Source: Firmicutes bacterium UBA6132 (GTDB lineage Bacteria > Bacillota_A > Clostridia > Tissierellales > Sedimentibacteraceae). From it: a stretch of 33,828 bases of DNA. A model generated the notes under the pieces. That model was given only the letters and a program-made list of their open reading frames with translations, searched no databases and was not told where the DNA came from. Within the stretch, counting starts at the first letter, position 1. Each line of letters starts with the position of its first letter. The position numbers were made by a program, and so were the translations under genes. The stretch spans positions 1 through 33,828 of the forward strand of contig DIVM01000138.1 of the NCBI GenBank assembly GCA_002435835.1, in the 5' to 3' direction. Shown in pieces: positions 8,928 through 16,671 of this stretch.

Positions 8928-9188
8928 TTATTCTTCTTCATCTTCTTCATCTTCGTAATTGTCATAATTATATTCGCGAATATATTTTACTAAATCGCCT
9001 ACAGTTACAATTCCTTCAATACTATCATCATCAACTTCAATATCAAATTCATCTTCAATTGCCATTATTAAATCAAAAAATGTAATTGAATCAGCATCTA
9101 AATCTTCCGTAAATGATGATTTTATTGTAATATCTTCGACTTCAACACCTAATTTTTCTGAAATAAGAATTTTTAATTTTCCAAACAT
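8928..9188 (-). CDS. acpP: Acyl carrier protein
   Basis: ACP carries growing fatty acyl chains on a 4'-phosphopantetheine arm. The 86-residue protein has the attachment motif EDLDADSITFFDLI, with Ser34 as the modified residue, followed by the recognition helix IMAIEDEFDIEV and the C-terminal VTVGDLVKYI. Most ACPs have DSL where this has DSI, a mild change. It is about ten residues longer than usual because of an acidic tail, YDNYEDEEDEEE. It lies 14 bases after plsX, which supplies acyl-phosphate from acyl-ACP, so substrate carrier and enzyme are coexpressed. The ribosome site is AGAGGT. Confidence 0.96.
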   Translation of the reverse strand: MFGKLKILISEKLGVEVEDITIKSSFTEDLDADSITFFDLIMAIEDEFDIEVDDDSIEGIVTVGDLVKYIREYNYDNYEDEEDEEE

Positions 9189-9202
9189 TTAAAATTACCT
9201 CT

Positions 9203-10201
9203 TTACTTTTTTACTATACTTTCTTCGATTAATTTAACTACATTGTTATCACAACATAATTTTGCTTGACGTATTGCATTTTTAATTGCAATTTCATTTG
9301 AACTTCCATGTGCTTTTATAACAGGAGCTTTAAGACCTAATAAAGGGGCTCCTCCTACTTCATTAAAATCAAACATAGCTTTTAAATTTTTGAGTGCAGG
9401 CATAGCTAACGCAGCTCCAACTTTTGTTCTAAAGCTTGAATTAAGTTCTTTTTTTAAAGCTTTCATAAGTTCGATTGCAGTTCCTTCTAATGTCTTTAAT
9501 ATCATATTACCTATAAATCCATCACATACTATTACATCAGCAGAACCTTGTAGTATTTCTCTTGACTCAATATTACCGCAGAAGTTAATTGGTATTTTTG
9601 AGTTTTTTAAAAGCTCATATGTTTCTTTAGTTAATGTATCCCCTTTGCCTTCTTCAGTTCCTATATTTGCTAAGCATATTCTTGGAGAATCATTACCCAT
9701 TACTTTTTGAGAATAAATATTTGCCATAATTGCAAAGTCATACAAATAATCTGGCTTACAATCTACATTAGCACCAGAATCTATAAGCAAAGAAAAACTG
9801 CCAACAATATTAGGTATCATTGTACAAATTGCTGGTCTTTCAATTCCATCCATTCTTCCTATAACTATTAAGCCTCCACTTAAAAGCGCTCCAGTGCTTC
9901 CTGCAGATACAATTGCATCAGCTTCATTATTTTTTACTGCTTCTAGTGCTTTTACAAGTGAAGAATTTTTCTTTTTCTTAATTGCCATTACGGGTTTATC
10001 TTCATTTGTAATAACTTCATCTGCATTTAAAATATCTATTTTTTTTGTATTAGTTGTATTTTTGTCCAATATTTCTTTAATTATTAATTCGTTGCCAGAA
10101 AGAATGACATTTACACCATATTCATCTCGAGCTTTAATACAACCTATAACTGTAGCCTCAGGCGCATTATCTCCACCCATAGCATCAACAATAATTTTCA
10201 T
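9203..10201 (-). CDS. plsX: Phosphate acyltransferase PlsX
   Basis: PlsX converts acyl-ACP and phosphate to acyl-phosphate, the donor used by PlsY in the first step of phospholipid synthesis; it is a peripheral membrane enzyme. The 332-residue protein begins with the signature MKIIVDAMGGDNAPEATV. It also has ADAIVSAGSTGALL near 87-100, the NIGTEEGKG segment near 184-192 and a C-terminal region containing GGAPLLGLKAPVIKAHGSS. Length matches the family. It has its own promoter at 10234-10262 and is followed by acpP in the same transcript. A FapR gene, which sits here in many Firmicutes, is absent between rpmF and plsX. Confidence 0.97.
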   Translation of the reverse strand: MKIIVDAMGGDNAPEATVIGCIKARDEYGVNVILSGNELIIKEILDKNTTNTKKIDILNADEVITNEDKPVMAIKKKKNSSLVKALEAVKNNEADAIVSAGSTGALLSGGLIVIGRMDGIERPAICTMIPNIVGSFSLLIDSGANVDCKPDYLYDFAIMANIYSQKVMGNDSPRICLANIGTEEGKGDTLTKETYELLKNSKIPINFCGNIESREILQGSADVIVCDGFIGNMILKTLEGTAIELMKALKKELNSSFRTKVGAALAMPALKNLKAMFDFNEVGGAPLLGLKAPVIKAHGSSNEIAIKNAIRQAKLCCDNNVVKLIEESIVKK

Positions 10202-10233
10202 ATGTACACCCCTGCTTTTTTACTAACATAAAA

Positions 10234-10262
10234 AGTATAACTTACATATATTACGATTGCAA
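10234..10262 (-). promoter_or_regulatory. Sigma-A promoter of plsX-acpP
   Basis: Minus-strand TTGCAA (10257-10262), 17-base spacer, TATACT (10234-10239). The start point would be near 10227, giving a leader of about 25 bases with an AGGGGTG ribosome site. The promoter follows directly on the rpmF terminator, so plsX is an independent unit. Confidence 0.7.
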
Positions 10263-10263
10263 T

Positions 10264-10293
10264 AAAAAAATAGTGCATAGGCACTATTTTTTT
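10264..10293 (-). terminator. Terminator after rpmF
   Basis: A 13-bp perfect stem (10264-10276 with 10281-10293, core AAAATAGTGC / GCACTATTTT) has a 4-base ATAG loop. T runs lie on both strands, so it could stop transcription either way. Here it would end the yceD-rpmF transcript just before the plsX promoter. Confidence 0.8.
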
Positions 10294-10296
10294 TAC

Positions 10297-10322
10297 TACT
10301 GAAATTTCAGTATAAGTACTAA
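10297..10322. promoter_or_regulatory. Palindrome and FapR-like half-sites between rpmF and plsX
   Basis: TACTGAAATTTCAGTA (10297-10312) is a 16-bp perfect palindrome. Overlapping it, the minus strand reads TTAGTACTTATACTGA (10307-10322), which resembles the two half-sites of the FapR operator (TTAGTA and TACTAA) but with 4 rather than 5 bases between them. It lies upstream of the rpmF terminator rather than on the plsX promoter, so a role in lipid control is only a guess. Confidence 0.3.
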
Positions 10323-10324
10323 TC

Positions 10325-10504
10325 TTACTCAACAACCATAACCGATTTGCCGTTATAATATCCGCATGCTCCACAAACTCTGTGAGGAACTTTTGGTTCA
10401 TGACATTGAGGACATTCAACAGTAGTTGGTAATGTCAATCTTGATTTAGCTGTTCTTCTTCTATCTCTTCTAGCTTTGGAAGTTTTTCTCTTAGGTACTG
10501 CCAT
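10325..10504 (-). CDS. rpmF: 50S ribosomal protein L32
   Basis: The 59-residue product reads [20 protein letters not shown], then a zinc ribbon with CPQC at 31-34 and CGAC at 44-47, and ends KSVMVVE. This is the zinc-binding form of L32, a 50S protein. The start is set by AAGGAGG just upstream. It follows yceD by 12 bases, the classic yceD-rpmF pair of nearly all bacteria, and shares the yceD promoter. A terminator follows within about 60 bases. Confidence 0.98.
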   Translation of the reverse strand: MAVPKRKTSKARRDRRRTAKSRLTLPTTVECPQCHEPKVPHRVCGACGYYNGKSVMVVE

Positions 10505-10516
10505 TGTAACACCTCC

Positions 10517-11026
10517 TTAATCTTTTAACAGATCTTTTAGTTTATTAAAACGTGGATCTGTTAACTCATTTTTACATTTGCATTCTTCAAAGTTTAAATT
10601 AACTCCGCAGTTTGGACATATGCCTTTACAATTTTCTTTGCAAACTGCCTTCATAGGCAATGATAAAAAAATCATCTGCTTAATTACTTCGTCTAATTTA
10701 ACACATCCGTCTTCATTAATCAATCTGATCTCATCAGTATCATCTGACTCAATATTGTTTTTGTTAGAAACAACAACTGCTTCAAATTTAACTTTATTAT
10801 TGTTATCAAATTTATCAAGGCATCTTGCACATTCTTCAGTATAATTATAACTTACAATAGCATTCAAAATAGTGCTGCCTTCAACTTTAAAAAATTCTCC
10901 ATTAAAAGTTACTGGATTATTTAGATGTGTTTTTTCTATAAACTCTTGATCATCTATAACAAATTCTTCATTAATTTCTAATGAAATTTTGTCCGATGAT
11001 AAAAATTTGCTTAAATTTATTAACAT
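10517..11026 (-). CDS. yceD: YceD/DUF177 family protein
   Basis: The 169-residue protein belongs to the YceD (DUF177, B. subtilis YlbN) family, which is linked to 23S rRNA accumulation and almost always precedes rpmF. It has the family CARCLDKF motif near residue 63 and a C-terminal cysteine cluster (CKENCKGICPNCG, then CKC) that probably binds zinc. The frame is open to 11083, but that extension would overlap the promoter. MLINLSKF at 11026 has a GGGTGG site and matches the family start. Transcribed from a consensus promoter with rpmF. Confidence 0.92.
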   Translation of the reverse strand: MLINLSKFLSSDKISLEINEEFVIDDQEFIEKTHLNNPVTFNGEFFKVEGSTILNAIVSYNYTEECARCLDKFDNNNKVKFEAVVVSNKNNIESDDTDEIRLINEDGCVKLDEVIKQMIFLSLPMKAVCKENCKGICPNCGVNLNFEECKCKNELTDPRFNKLKDLLKD

Positions 11027-11054
11027 AATACCACCCTTTTTAATTGCAGAGTTA

Positions 11055-11083
11055 ATTATATGAAAAAATAATAGTTTTGTCAA
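11055..11083 (-). promoter_or_regulatory. Consensus sigma-A promoter of yceD-rpmF
   Basis: On the minus strand TTGACA (11078-11083) and TATAAT (11055-11060) are separated by exactly 17 bases, a perfect consensus and the strongest-looking promoter in the window. Transcription should begin near 11048, about 20 bases before the yceD start. It lies in the 76-base gap after ackA, where no terminator is seen, so ackA read-through may add to it. Confidence 0.85.
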
Positions 11084-11102
11084 GCAATTTATTTTACACT
11101 TA

Positions 11103-12296
11103 TTATTTTGTTAAAGTTACAGTGTCTCTTGCTATCATTATTTCTTCATTTGTAGGGATTACAAATACTCTTACCTTTGAACCGTCTTTAGAAATCTCTA
11201 CTTCTTTACCTCTTGTTTTGTTTTTATCTTTATCTATTTCAATTCCTAAGAATTCTAATCCTTCACAGATTTGTTCTCTTGATGGTCCAGAATTTTCTCC
11301 AAGACCTGCTGTAAATACTAATGTATCCACTCCGCCCATTGCTGCTGCATATGAACCAATGTATTTTTTAACTGTATAAGCAAATTTATCAAGTGCTAAT
11401 TGAGCTCTATGGTTTCCTTCTACAGCTGCTCCTTCGATATCTCTAAAATCGCTACTTACTCCTGAAATTCCTAAAACTCCAGATTTTTTATTCATTAAAC
11501 TATCAATTTCTTCAACAGATAAATTTTTCTTATTCATTAAGAAAGTTACTATAGCTGGGTCTATATCGCCACATCTTGTTCCCATTACTAATCCTTCAAG
11601 AGGAGTCATACCCATACTTGTATCAATTGATATTCCATCTTTAATAGCTGATAAACTTGCACCGTTTCCTAAGTGACAAGTAATTATTTTTGTTCCTTGT
11701 AAATCTTTACCTGTAATATCTGCTACTCTTTCAGTAACATATTTATGTGATGTTCCGTGGAAACCGTATCTTCTGATACCAAGTTCTTTATATAATTCAT
11801 ATGGTAATGGATAAATATAAGAAACTTCTGGCATAGTTTGGTGGAAAGCTGTATCGAATACTCCAACCATTGGTACGTTTGGCAATAATTCTTTGCATGC
11901 TTCAATACCAATTATGTTTGGTGGATTGTGAAGTGGTGCTAAATCTATGCATTCTTTCATTGCATTAACTACTTCATCAGTTATTTTTACAGATCCAGCA
12001 AATTTTTCTCCGCCGTGAACAACTCTGTGTCCTATTGCATCAATTTCTTCTAGAGATTTTACAGCTCCGCAAGTTGGATCTACCAATGTTTTTAAAACTA
12101 AGTTTATAGCATCTTTGTGGTCATTTAAAGTTTGTTCAAATGTAACTTTATCCATGCCTTCTTTTTCATGTTTTAAAACGCTGCCTTCAATTCCTATTCT
12201 TTCTACTAAACCTTTTGCTAAGACACTTTCATCATTCATATTTATTAATTGGTATTTTAATGATGAACTGCCACAGTTAATTATTAATACATTCAT
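11103..12296 (-). CDS. ackA: Acetate kinase
   Basis: AckA interconverts acetyl-phosphate and acetate with ATP, the main substrate-level ATP step of acetate-producing anaerobes. The 397-residue protein starts [17 protein letters not shown] and has the family motifs [10 protein letters not shown], the [11 protein letters not shown] segment, [42 protein letters not shown] and TAGLGENS. Length is standard. GGAGGAAA precedes the ATG. No phosphotransacetylase gene (pta) adjoins it here. The 93-base gap behind cobC has no convincing promoter, so read-through from the cob genes is possible. TmcAL, whose substrate is free acetate, lies about 5 kb away in the divergent direction. Confidence 0.98.
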   Translation of the reverse strand: MNVLIINCGSSSLKYQLINMNDESVLAKGLVERIGIEGSVLKHEKEGMDKVTFEQTLNDHKDAINLVLKTLVDPTCGAVKSLEEIDAIGHRVVHGGEKFAGSVKITDEVVNAMKECIDLAPLHNPPNIIGIEACKELLPNVPMVGVFDTAFHQTMPEVSYIYPLPYELYKELGIRRYGFHGTSHKYVTERVADITGKDLQGTKIITCHLGNGASLSAIKDGISIDTSMGMTPLEGLVMGTRCGDIDPAIVTFLMNKKNLSVEEIDSLMNKKSGVLGISGVSSDFRDIEGAAVEGNHRAQLALDKFAYTVKKYIGSYAAAMGGVDTLVFTAGLGENSGPSREQICEGLEFLGIEIDKDKNKTRGKEVEISKDGSKVRVFVIPTNEEIMIARDTVTLTK

Positions 12297-12327
12297 ATTT
12301 TTCCTCCAATAGTTTATATTTTTTATA

Positions 12328-12350
12328 TAAAATCAATCATTGTGATTTTA
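12328..12350 (-). other. AT-rich hairpin in the ackA leader
   Basis: TAAAATCA (12328-12335) and TGATTTTA (12343-12350) form a perfect 8-bp stem with a 7-base loop, about 30 bases before the ackA start. With one G-C pair it is too weak to be a good terminator for cobC; it may be a leader structure or chance in AT-rich DNA. Confidence 0.35.
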
Positions 12351-12389
12351 TTTGTTATGTAATTTTTTATAAACAATAACATTTGTTTT

Positions 12390-12956
12390 TTATTTAGTTA
12401 ATTTTATTATTCTTTCAATTTTTTTATTATTTAATACTACTATATCACAATTTGATATATGATAATCCCATATATTATTGTCATCAGCTATTTTATAATA
12501 AAGTAAAATACTTTGAATTACTCCGAAATGAGATACAATTAAAGAATCATCTTCAATATTATCTAAAAAATAACATATTCTGTTTATAATATCATCATAT
12601 CCTTCACCGTTTGGAAATTTATATTTATGTTTTAAATTAATCCAATTATCAGTTTCTGATTTATTTTGTAAAACCATTTCGTCCCAAGTTTTATTTTCAA
12701 ATATTCCAAAATTAACTTCTTTCAAACAGTTATTAGTTTTAACGTGTACACCTTTTATTTCAGATACTTCCTTAGCGGTCTCAAATGCTCTTTTTAAAGG
12801 ACTTGAATATATATTTGATATTGTTACTCCTTCAAAAAACAACGCAGCTTTTTTAGCTTGTTTTTTGCCCAAGGGTGACAACTCAACATCAGTTATTCCG
12901 CAATATCTTTTGTTTAAATTTGCTATTGATTCACCATGTCTTAATAAATATAACAT
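12390..12956 (-). CDS. cobC: Alpha-ribazole phosphatase CobC, histidine phosphatase family
   Basis: CobC removes the 5' phosphate from alpha-ribazole phosphate (or cobalamin 5'-phosphate) in late B12 assembly. The 188-residue protein is a histidine phosphatase with LLRHGES at 4-10 (His7 as the phosphohistidine), SSPLKRAFETA near 51-61 and the second histidine in LIVSHFGVIQS. The fold alone would fit a phosphoglycerate mutase-like enzyme; the CobC call depends on its place 3 bases after cobS. Ribosome site is weak (AAGGGCTAATGGG), suggesting coupling to cobS. It is the last cob gene before ackA. Confidence 0.85.
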   Translation of the reverse strand: MLYLLRHGESIANLNKRYCGITDVELSPLGKKQAKKAALFFEGVTISNIYSSPLKRAFETAKEVSEIKGVHVKTNNCLKEVNFGIFENKTWDEMVLQNKSETDNWINLKHKYKFPNGEGYDDIINRICYFLDNIEDDSLIVSHFGVIQSILLYYKIADDNNIWDYHISNCDIVVLNNKKIERIIKLTK

Positions 12957-12959
12957 ATA

Positions 12960-13703
12960 TTAACCCATTAGCCCTTCAAAAAAAAGAATTGCAATCATAA
13001 AAATAACTTGTGTTATTTCAGTTATAAAACCACATGTATCACCTGTCATGCCTCCGATTTTTTTTTCAATCCATTTGGAAATTGAAAATGCAAAAATTAA
13101 TGTAATAAAAGAAGACATCAACATAATAATACGATTAGGTGCTATTAAGCAAGCACAAATTAAAATAATTATGTTCGTAATTACTACTTTTGTATTCATA
13201 GATTCAATAAATACAGTTCCCATACCAGGTCTGTGCTTTGCATATTTTTTGTTCCAAGAACCAACAACTACAGAACACCTTCCTACAATTGGCATTAATA
13301 AACATCCAAACATATCTAAGTATGAAAATAAAACAAATTGAGAAAGAATTATAAATATAAGACATAGAACTCCAAATGCTCCAATATGTGAATCACTCAT
13401 TATTTCAAAAATTCTATCCCCTGTTCTCCCTGAAAACAATCCATCAGTTGCATCAGCTGCACCATCTAAATGAATTCCACCGGTTATTATGACATAACTT
13501 AAGGTCAAAATCAAACCTTTTACAAAATTTAATTGAAATATATTTGATATGGAACTAATAAAAAGTAAAATAATACCAATAACAGCTCCCATAAGAGAAT
13601 AAAGATATAATGATTTCTTAAAATTTTCTTCATTATAGCTAATTCTTTTTCCTATTGGAATCCTCGTAAAAAATGAAATTAAAACTAAAAATCCTCTGGC
13701 CAT
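12960..13703 (-). CDS. cobS: Adenosylcobinamide-GDP ribazoletransferase (cobalamin synthase)
   Basis: CobS joins adenosylcobinamide-GDP and alpha-ribazole (phosphate) at the membrane. The 247-residue polytopic protein has the family signature GGIHLDGAADATDGLFSG followed by RIFEIMSDSHIGAFG, which carries the acidic metal-binding residues. Further motifs are FFTRIPIGKR near the N-terminus and GGMTGDTCGFITE near the C-terminus. Six or seven membrane segments are evident. The start (AAAGGAG upstream) overlaps the end of cobU by 19 bases, so the two are translationally coupled. Confidence 0.96.
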   Translation of the reverse strand: MARGFLVLISFFTRIPIGKRISYNEENFKKSLYLYSLMGAVIGIILLFISSISNIFQLNFVKGLILTLSYVIITGGIHLDGAADATDGLFSGRTGDRIFEIMSDSHIGAFGVLCLIFIILSQFVLFSYLDMFGCLLMPIVGRCSVVVGSWNKKYAKHRPGMGTVFIESMNTKVVITNIIILICACLIAPNRIIMLMSSFITLIFAFSISKWIEKKIGGMTGDTCGFITEITQVIFMIAILFFEGLMG

Positions 13704-14278
13704 TTTACCATTTCTCCTTTATGCTTTAGTTTAATTGGCATACCGGAGAAAATAAAATACATATAATCAGATTTATTTCCAATAAGAGTATTAATTCTTC
13801 CACTCATATCCCTGAAATAATTACCCATGTAATATGAGGGCACAACACCCATACCAGTTTCATTTGAAACTATTATTAATTTTTTGCTATTTTCATTGCA
13901 AGTATTAATAAGTGTTAATACATTTTCAGATATTTTTTGTTCAAGGTTATTAACTTTTGAAATATTACAGCTATCAAAATCAAGATTTGAATCAAACATG
14001 AAATTACCAATCATTGTTGTAATACAGTCAATCAAAATTACATCTGATTCAATAAATTCAATCTTGTCAATCAAGCATTCAAAATTATTATACATTTCTA
14101 AAGTCTTCCACGAATTAGGACGTTGTTCTTTATGTTTTTTTACTCTATCCGCCATTGCTTGGTCTGTTACAACAGCTGTTGCTATGTATAAAACTTTATT
14201 TCCGTATTCTTTTGCTTTATTTTCTGCAAAAGTACTTTTGCCGCTTCTTGAACCGCCTATTACGAATGTTACGCTCAT
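13685..14278 (-). CDS. cobU: Adenosylcobinamide kinase/guanylyltransferase CobU
   Basis: CobU phosphorylates adenosylcobinamide and transfers GMP to it, making the CobS substrate. The 197-residue protein has the P-loop GGSRSGKST near its start, YIATA at about 31-35 and RVKKHKEQRP, where the histidine is the expected GMP-accepting residue. I start it at 14278 (MSVTFVIGG); an ATG at 14284 overlaps the only ribosome-site candidate (GAGAG). It leads cobU-cobS-cobC. With cobT and the corrin-ring genes absent here, the set fits cobinamide salvage or the end of a pathway encoded elsewhere. Confidence 0.96.
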   Translation of the reverse strand: MSVTFVIGGSRSGKSTFAENKAKEYGNKVLYIATAVVTDQAMADRVKKHKEQRPNSWKTLEMYNNFECLIDKIEFIESDVILIDCITTMIGNFMFDSNLDFDSCNISKVNNLEQKISENVLTLINTCNENSKKLIIVSNETGMGVVPSYYMGNYFRDMSGRINTLIGNKSDYMYFIFSGMPIKLKHKGEMVKWPEDF

Positions 14279-14549
14279 AAACATCTCTCAATTTTAAATT
14301 TAGTTAAAATAATAATTAACCTTAAATATTATAACATTAATATTTTAAAAATCAATTAAAATTGAAAAGAAATATAATATATATTTTTAAATCTCAAACA
14401 TATTATACCCAAATTTATAGCTTTACATTATATTTTGTTATTACGCAAAATTACATTTATGTCATTAGATGAACATACTAAGCGAAAAATCAAAAAATGA
14501 AAATAGCAGAAATTTAACTTTTTAGATTATAATCATATTATAAAAAAAC
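14279..14549. other. Intergenic region between cobU and the histidine kinase
   Basis: About 270 bases of very AT-rich DNA with no open frame worth calling on either strand. It holds the cobU promoter near its left end. I searched it by eye for a cobalamin riboswitch (the GCCACTG-type B12 box and its surrounding helices) and found none. The terminator of the kinase gene closes it on the right. Confidence 0.6.
14328..14355 (-). promoter_or_regulatory. Candidate promoter of cobU-cobS-cobC
   Basis: Minus-strand TTGATT (14350-14355), 16-base spacer, TATAAT (14328-14333) preceded by TGT, which makes an extended -10. The start would be near 14321, about 43 bases before cobU, too short a leader for a B12 riboswitch. 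Confidence 0.55.
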
Positions 14550-14573
14550 AACTCCCATTTTCTAATGGGAGTT
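14550..14573 (-). terminator. Terminator of the kinase-regulator operon
   Basis: AACTCCCATT (14550-14559), TTCT loop, AATGGGAGTT (14564-14573): a perfect 10-bp stem 11 bases beyond the kinase stop. The minus-strand tail is TGTTTTTTTAT, a textbook intrinsic terminator. Confidence 0.9.
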
Positions 14574-14584
14574 TATAAATATTA

Positions 14585-15877
14585 TTAAGCGTTGACTGTT
14601 AATTTTTCAGAAATATACATTATAATATCAACTGAAAATATATTTTCGTTATGATTGATTTCTAAAGTTCCGTCATATTTATCTATAACATTTTGAATAT
14701 TATTTAATCCTATGCCATGATTTTCTTTATCTGTTTTAGTAGTTATAATTTTATTATTATCATATATAACATTTCCATCAAATGTATTTATAACACGAAT
14801 AAATAAAATATTTGTTTTGTATATTATGGAAACATCTATTTTTTTATCACCATTATATTTACTTGAAGCCCGTATAGAATTATCAAGCAAATTACATAGT
14901 ACTACTACCATATCAAAAGAATCAACATTTAATTCAGTAGGTATTTTTAATTCTAAGGATACAGAAATTCCTTTTGATTCTGCTTCTAAAAGTTTATAAT
15001 TTAATATACTATCCACATTAACATTTCCAGATTGTGCATATTCTTTATCTCCATAAGATAAATCAATTATCTGTGATATATATTTTATGGCATCACTTTT
15101 TTCATTATTATTAATATAGGTGCTAATGGCAAACAAATGGTTTTTTATATCATGTCTAATAGAACTTACATTTTTCGCTGAGTTTTCCATTAAATTTAAT
15201 TGTTTTTCATAATAATTGTTTTGTTCTTTTATTAATATATTTTCAATTCTTTCTTCATAAGATTTATTTAATGCATCATATAAATAAAAAGTTATTATAT
15301 TAATAAATAATAATATGGACATACTAATTAAAATATGATTTTGTTTAATATCGATATATAATAAAAGCAAAAAGCATATTATTAAAGTCCCTAATGGAAT
15401 TGCAAATATAGATGCCCAATATATATTAGACATAAATATACCTTTTTTAACATTTTTAAAATTTTCCATAACAAGCATTACTACATATGACAAAATTCTT
15501 TGTAAAATAACACCTGATATTGAAGATAAATTCGATCCTGATGTAAAAGAATAACTTGATAAAGCTGCTACAAAGATTTCAACTAATACAAGTAAAATAA
15601 AAATTAATATTGGAGATAATATCCGCTTTTTAAATGTTGCTTTATAGTTTAATGTTAAAGAATATAATGTTATAATATTAAAAAATAATGTAATAGTTGG
15701 AATTTCAATAACTAAATGAACCAAAGTAAGTATAATACAATATAATGAATATGATAAAAATTCTATTTTTTTATTAACATCACTTCTATCAAAAAAAATA
15801 CACATAAACCTAAATAAAATGTATGTGTGAATTATATTTGAAAATGCAAAAACATAACTGTATGCGTTTAAATTCAT
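14585..15877 (-). CDS. Agr-like sensor histidine kinase, GHKL family
   Basis: The 430-residue protein has about six hydrophobic segments in residues 1-205 and a cytoplasmic GHKL kinase domain. The H-box is SSIRHDIKNHLFAI, with His242 as the phosphorylated residue. The N-box is NLLDNSIRAS at 329-338, and the G-box contains ENHGIGLNNIQNVIDKYDG near 385-403. This layout is that of AgrC, ComD and related peptide-sensing kinases. Its start overlaps the regulator stop (ATGA), so the pair is one unit. No AgrB-like processing protease or AgrD-like propeptide lies within the window, so the signal is unknown and a peptide is only an inference from the fold. Confidence 0.9.
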   Translation of the reverse strand: MNLNAYSYVFAFSNIIHTYILFRFMCIFFDRSDVNKKIEFLSYSLYCIILTLVHLVIEIPTITLFFNIITLYSLTLNYKATFKKRILSPILIFILLVLVEIFVAALSSYSFTSGSNLSSISGVILQRILSYVVMLVMENFKNVKKGIFMSNIYWASIFAIPLGTLIICFLLLLYIDIKQNHILISMSILLFINIITFYLYDALNKSYEERIENILIKEQNNYYEKQLNLMENSAKNVSSIRHDIKNHLFAISTYINNNEKSDAIKYISQIIDLSYGDKEYAQSGNVNVDSILNYKLLEAESKGISVSLELKIPTELNVDSFDMVVVLCNLLDNSIRASSKYNGDKKIDVSIIYKTNILFIRVINTFDGNVIYDNNKIITTKTDKENHGIGLNNIQNVIDKYDGTLEINHNENIFSVDIIMYISEKLTVNA

Positions 15878-16599
15878 GATCTACTCTCTTCCCTGATTAA
15901 TTTCAATTGTATTGCTCTTATTTCTTTTCTTCTTGCTTGACTTATGGGTAATACTTTATTATTAAACATAGTTAATTTATCATATTCAAATTTTATAACA
16001 TAATCATAATTAACTAAATATGATTTGTGAATATTTAAAAAATTAAATTGTTTAACTTTTTCAAAAACAGAATCTAAATTATCATAAAAACTGTTAATTC
16101 CTGTTTTGGTAATTATATTAACTTTTCTATAATTGCTTTCGAAATATAAAATATCTTTTACAGGCACTTTATAAATTTCAAAACCAATTTTATAATTAAA
16201 AAATTTATTGTTTTTTTGCATCAGATTTAAAGCTACATTAATTACATCTGAAATTTTTTCATACGTAATTGGCTTTATTATAAAATCAAGAGGTCTTATT
16301 TTAAATAGTTGCATTGCATAACTTTCTTTTGCTGATATATATACAATTTGAATACTGACATCGGGAATTACTTCCCTTATTTTTTTCCCAACTTCAATGC
16401 CACTCATTAAACTTAACTCAATATCTAAAAAAATAATATCGTAATAATTATTTTTTGAAATATAATTGCAAAGTTCCTCTCCTGAATAAAACACATCAAC
16501 TTCTATTTCTTGATTTATTGTTTGTCCTATTTTAATTAATATTTTTTCTAATTCTGCACATATGGACTTTATGTCATCGCAGATTGCCATTTTAAGCAT
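15874..16599 (-). CDS. LytTR-family response regulator (AgrA-like)
   Basis: The 241-residue regulator has a receiver domain with the acidic pair Asp8-Asp9, phosphoacceptor Asp59 in IIFLDIELSLMSG, and the conserved Lys in RPLDFIIKPI. A LytTR DNA-binding domain spans about 140-235 (YKVPVKDILYFESNYRKVNII, then FLNIHKSYLVNYDYVIKFE). LytTR proteins usually bind direct repeats upstream of a weak promoter. It is the first gene of the pair. The ribosome site is AAGGGATG. Its promoter has a good extended -10 but no clear -35, and a 30-bp palindrome sits upstream, which fits activator-dependent or self-controlled expression. Confidence 0.93.
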   Translation of the reverse strand: MLKMAICDDIKSICAELEKILIKIGQTINQEIEVDVFYSGEELCNYISKNNYYDIIFLDIELSLMSGIEVGKKIREVIPDVSIQIVYISAKESYAMQLFKIRPLDFIIKPITYEKISDVINVALNLMQKNNKFFNYKIGFEIYKVPVKDILYFESNYRKVNIITKTGINSFYDNLDSVFEKVKQFNFLNIHKSYLVNYDYVIKFEYDKLTMFNNKVLPISQARRKEIRAIQLKLIREESRS

Positions 16600-16635
16600 T
16601 TAACCAGCATCCCTTGTGTAATAAATTTCGTCACC

Positions 16636-16641
16636 ATTATA
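16636..16641 (-). promoter_or_regulatory. Extended -10 promoter of the regulator-kinase pair
   Basis: Minus-strand TGTTATAAT gives a TG-extended -10 with the TATAAT at 16636-16641. The -35 position (about 16659-16664) reads CTTTTC, far from consensus. Such promoters often need an activator bound upstream. Confidence 0.55.
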
Positions 16642-16671
16642 ACACAATTTTCGGAAATGAAAAGACATATT

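Noticed and set aside
10198..10419. Minus-strand frame overlapping rpmF and the plsX upstream region
   Set aside because: It covers the rpmF terminator and plsX promoter in a frame unrelated to L32; the 59-residue L32 in another frame is clearly the gene.
14465..14506. 13-codon plus-strand frame in the cobU-kinase gap, considered as a signal peptide for the kinase
   Set aside because: Too short, no ribosome site, highly charged, and not of the AgrD layout.
14279..14584. Cobalamin riboswitch upstream of cobU
   Set aside because: No B12 box or surrounding helices recognised, and the likely promoter leaves too short a leader.
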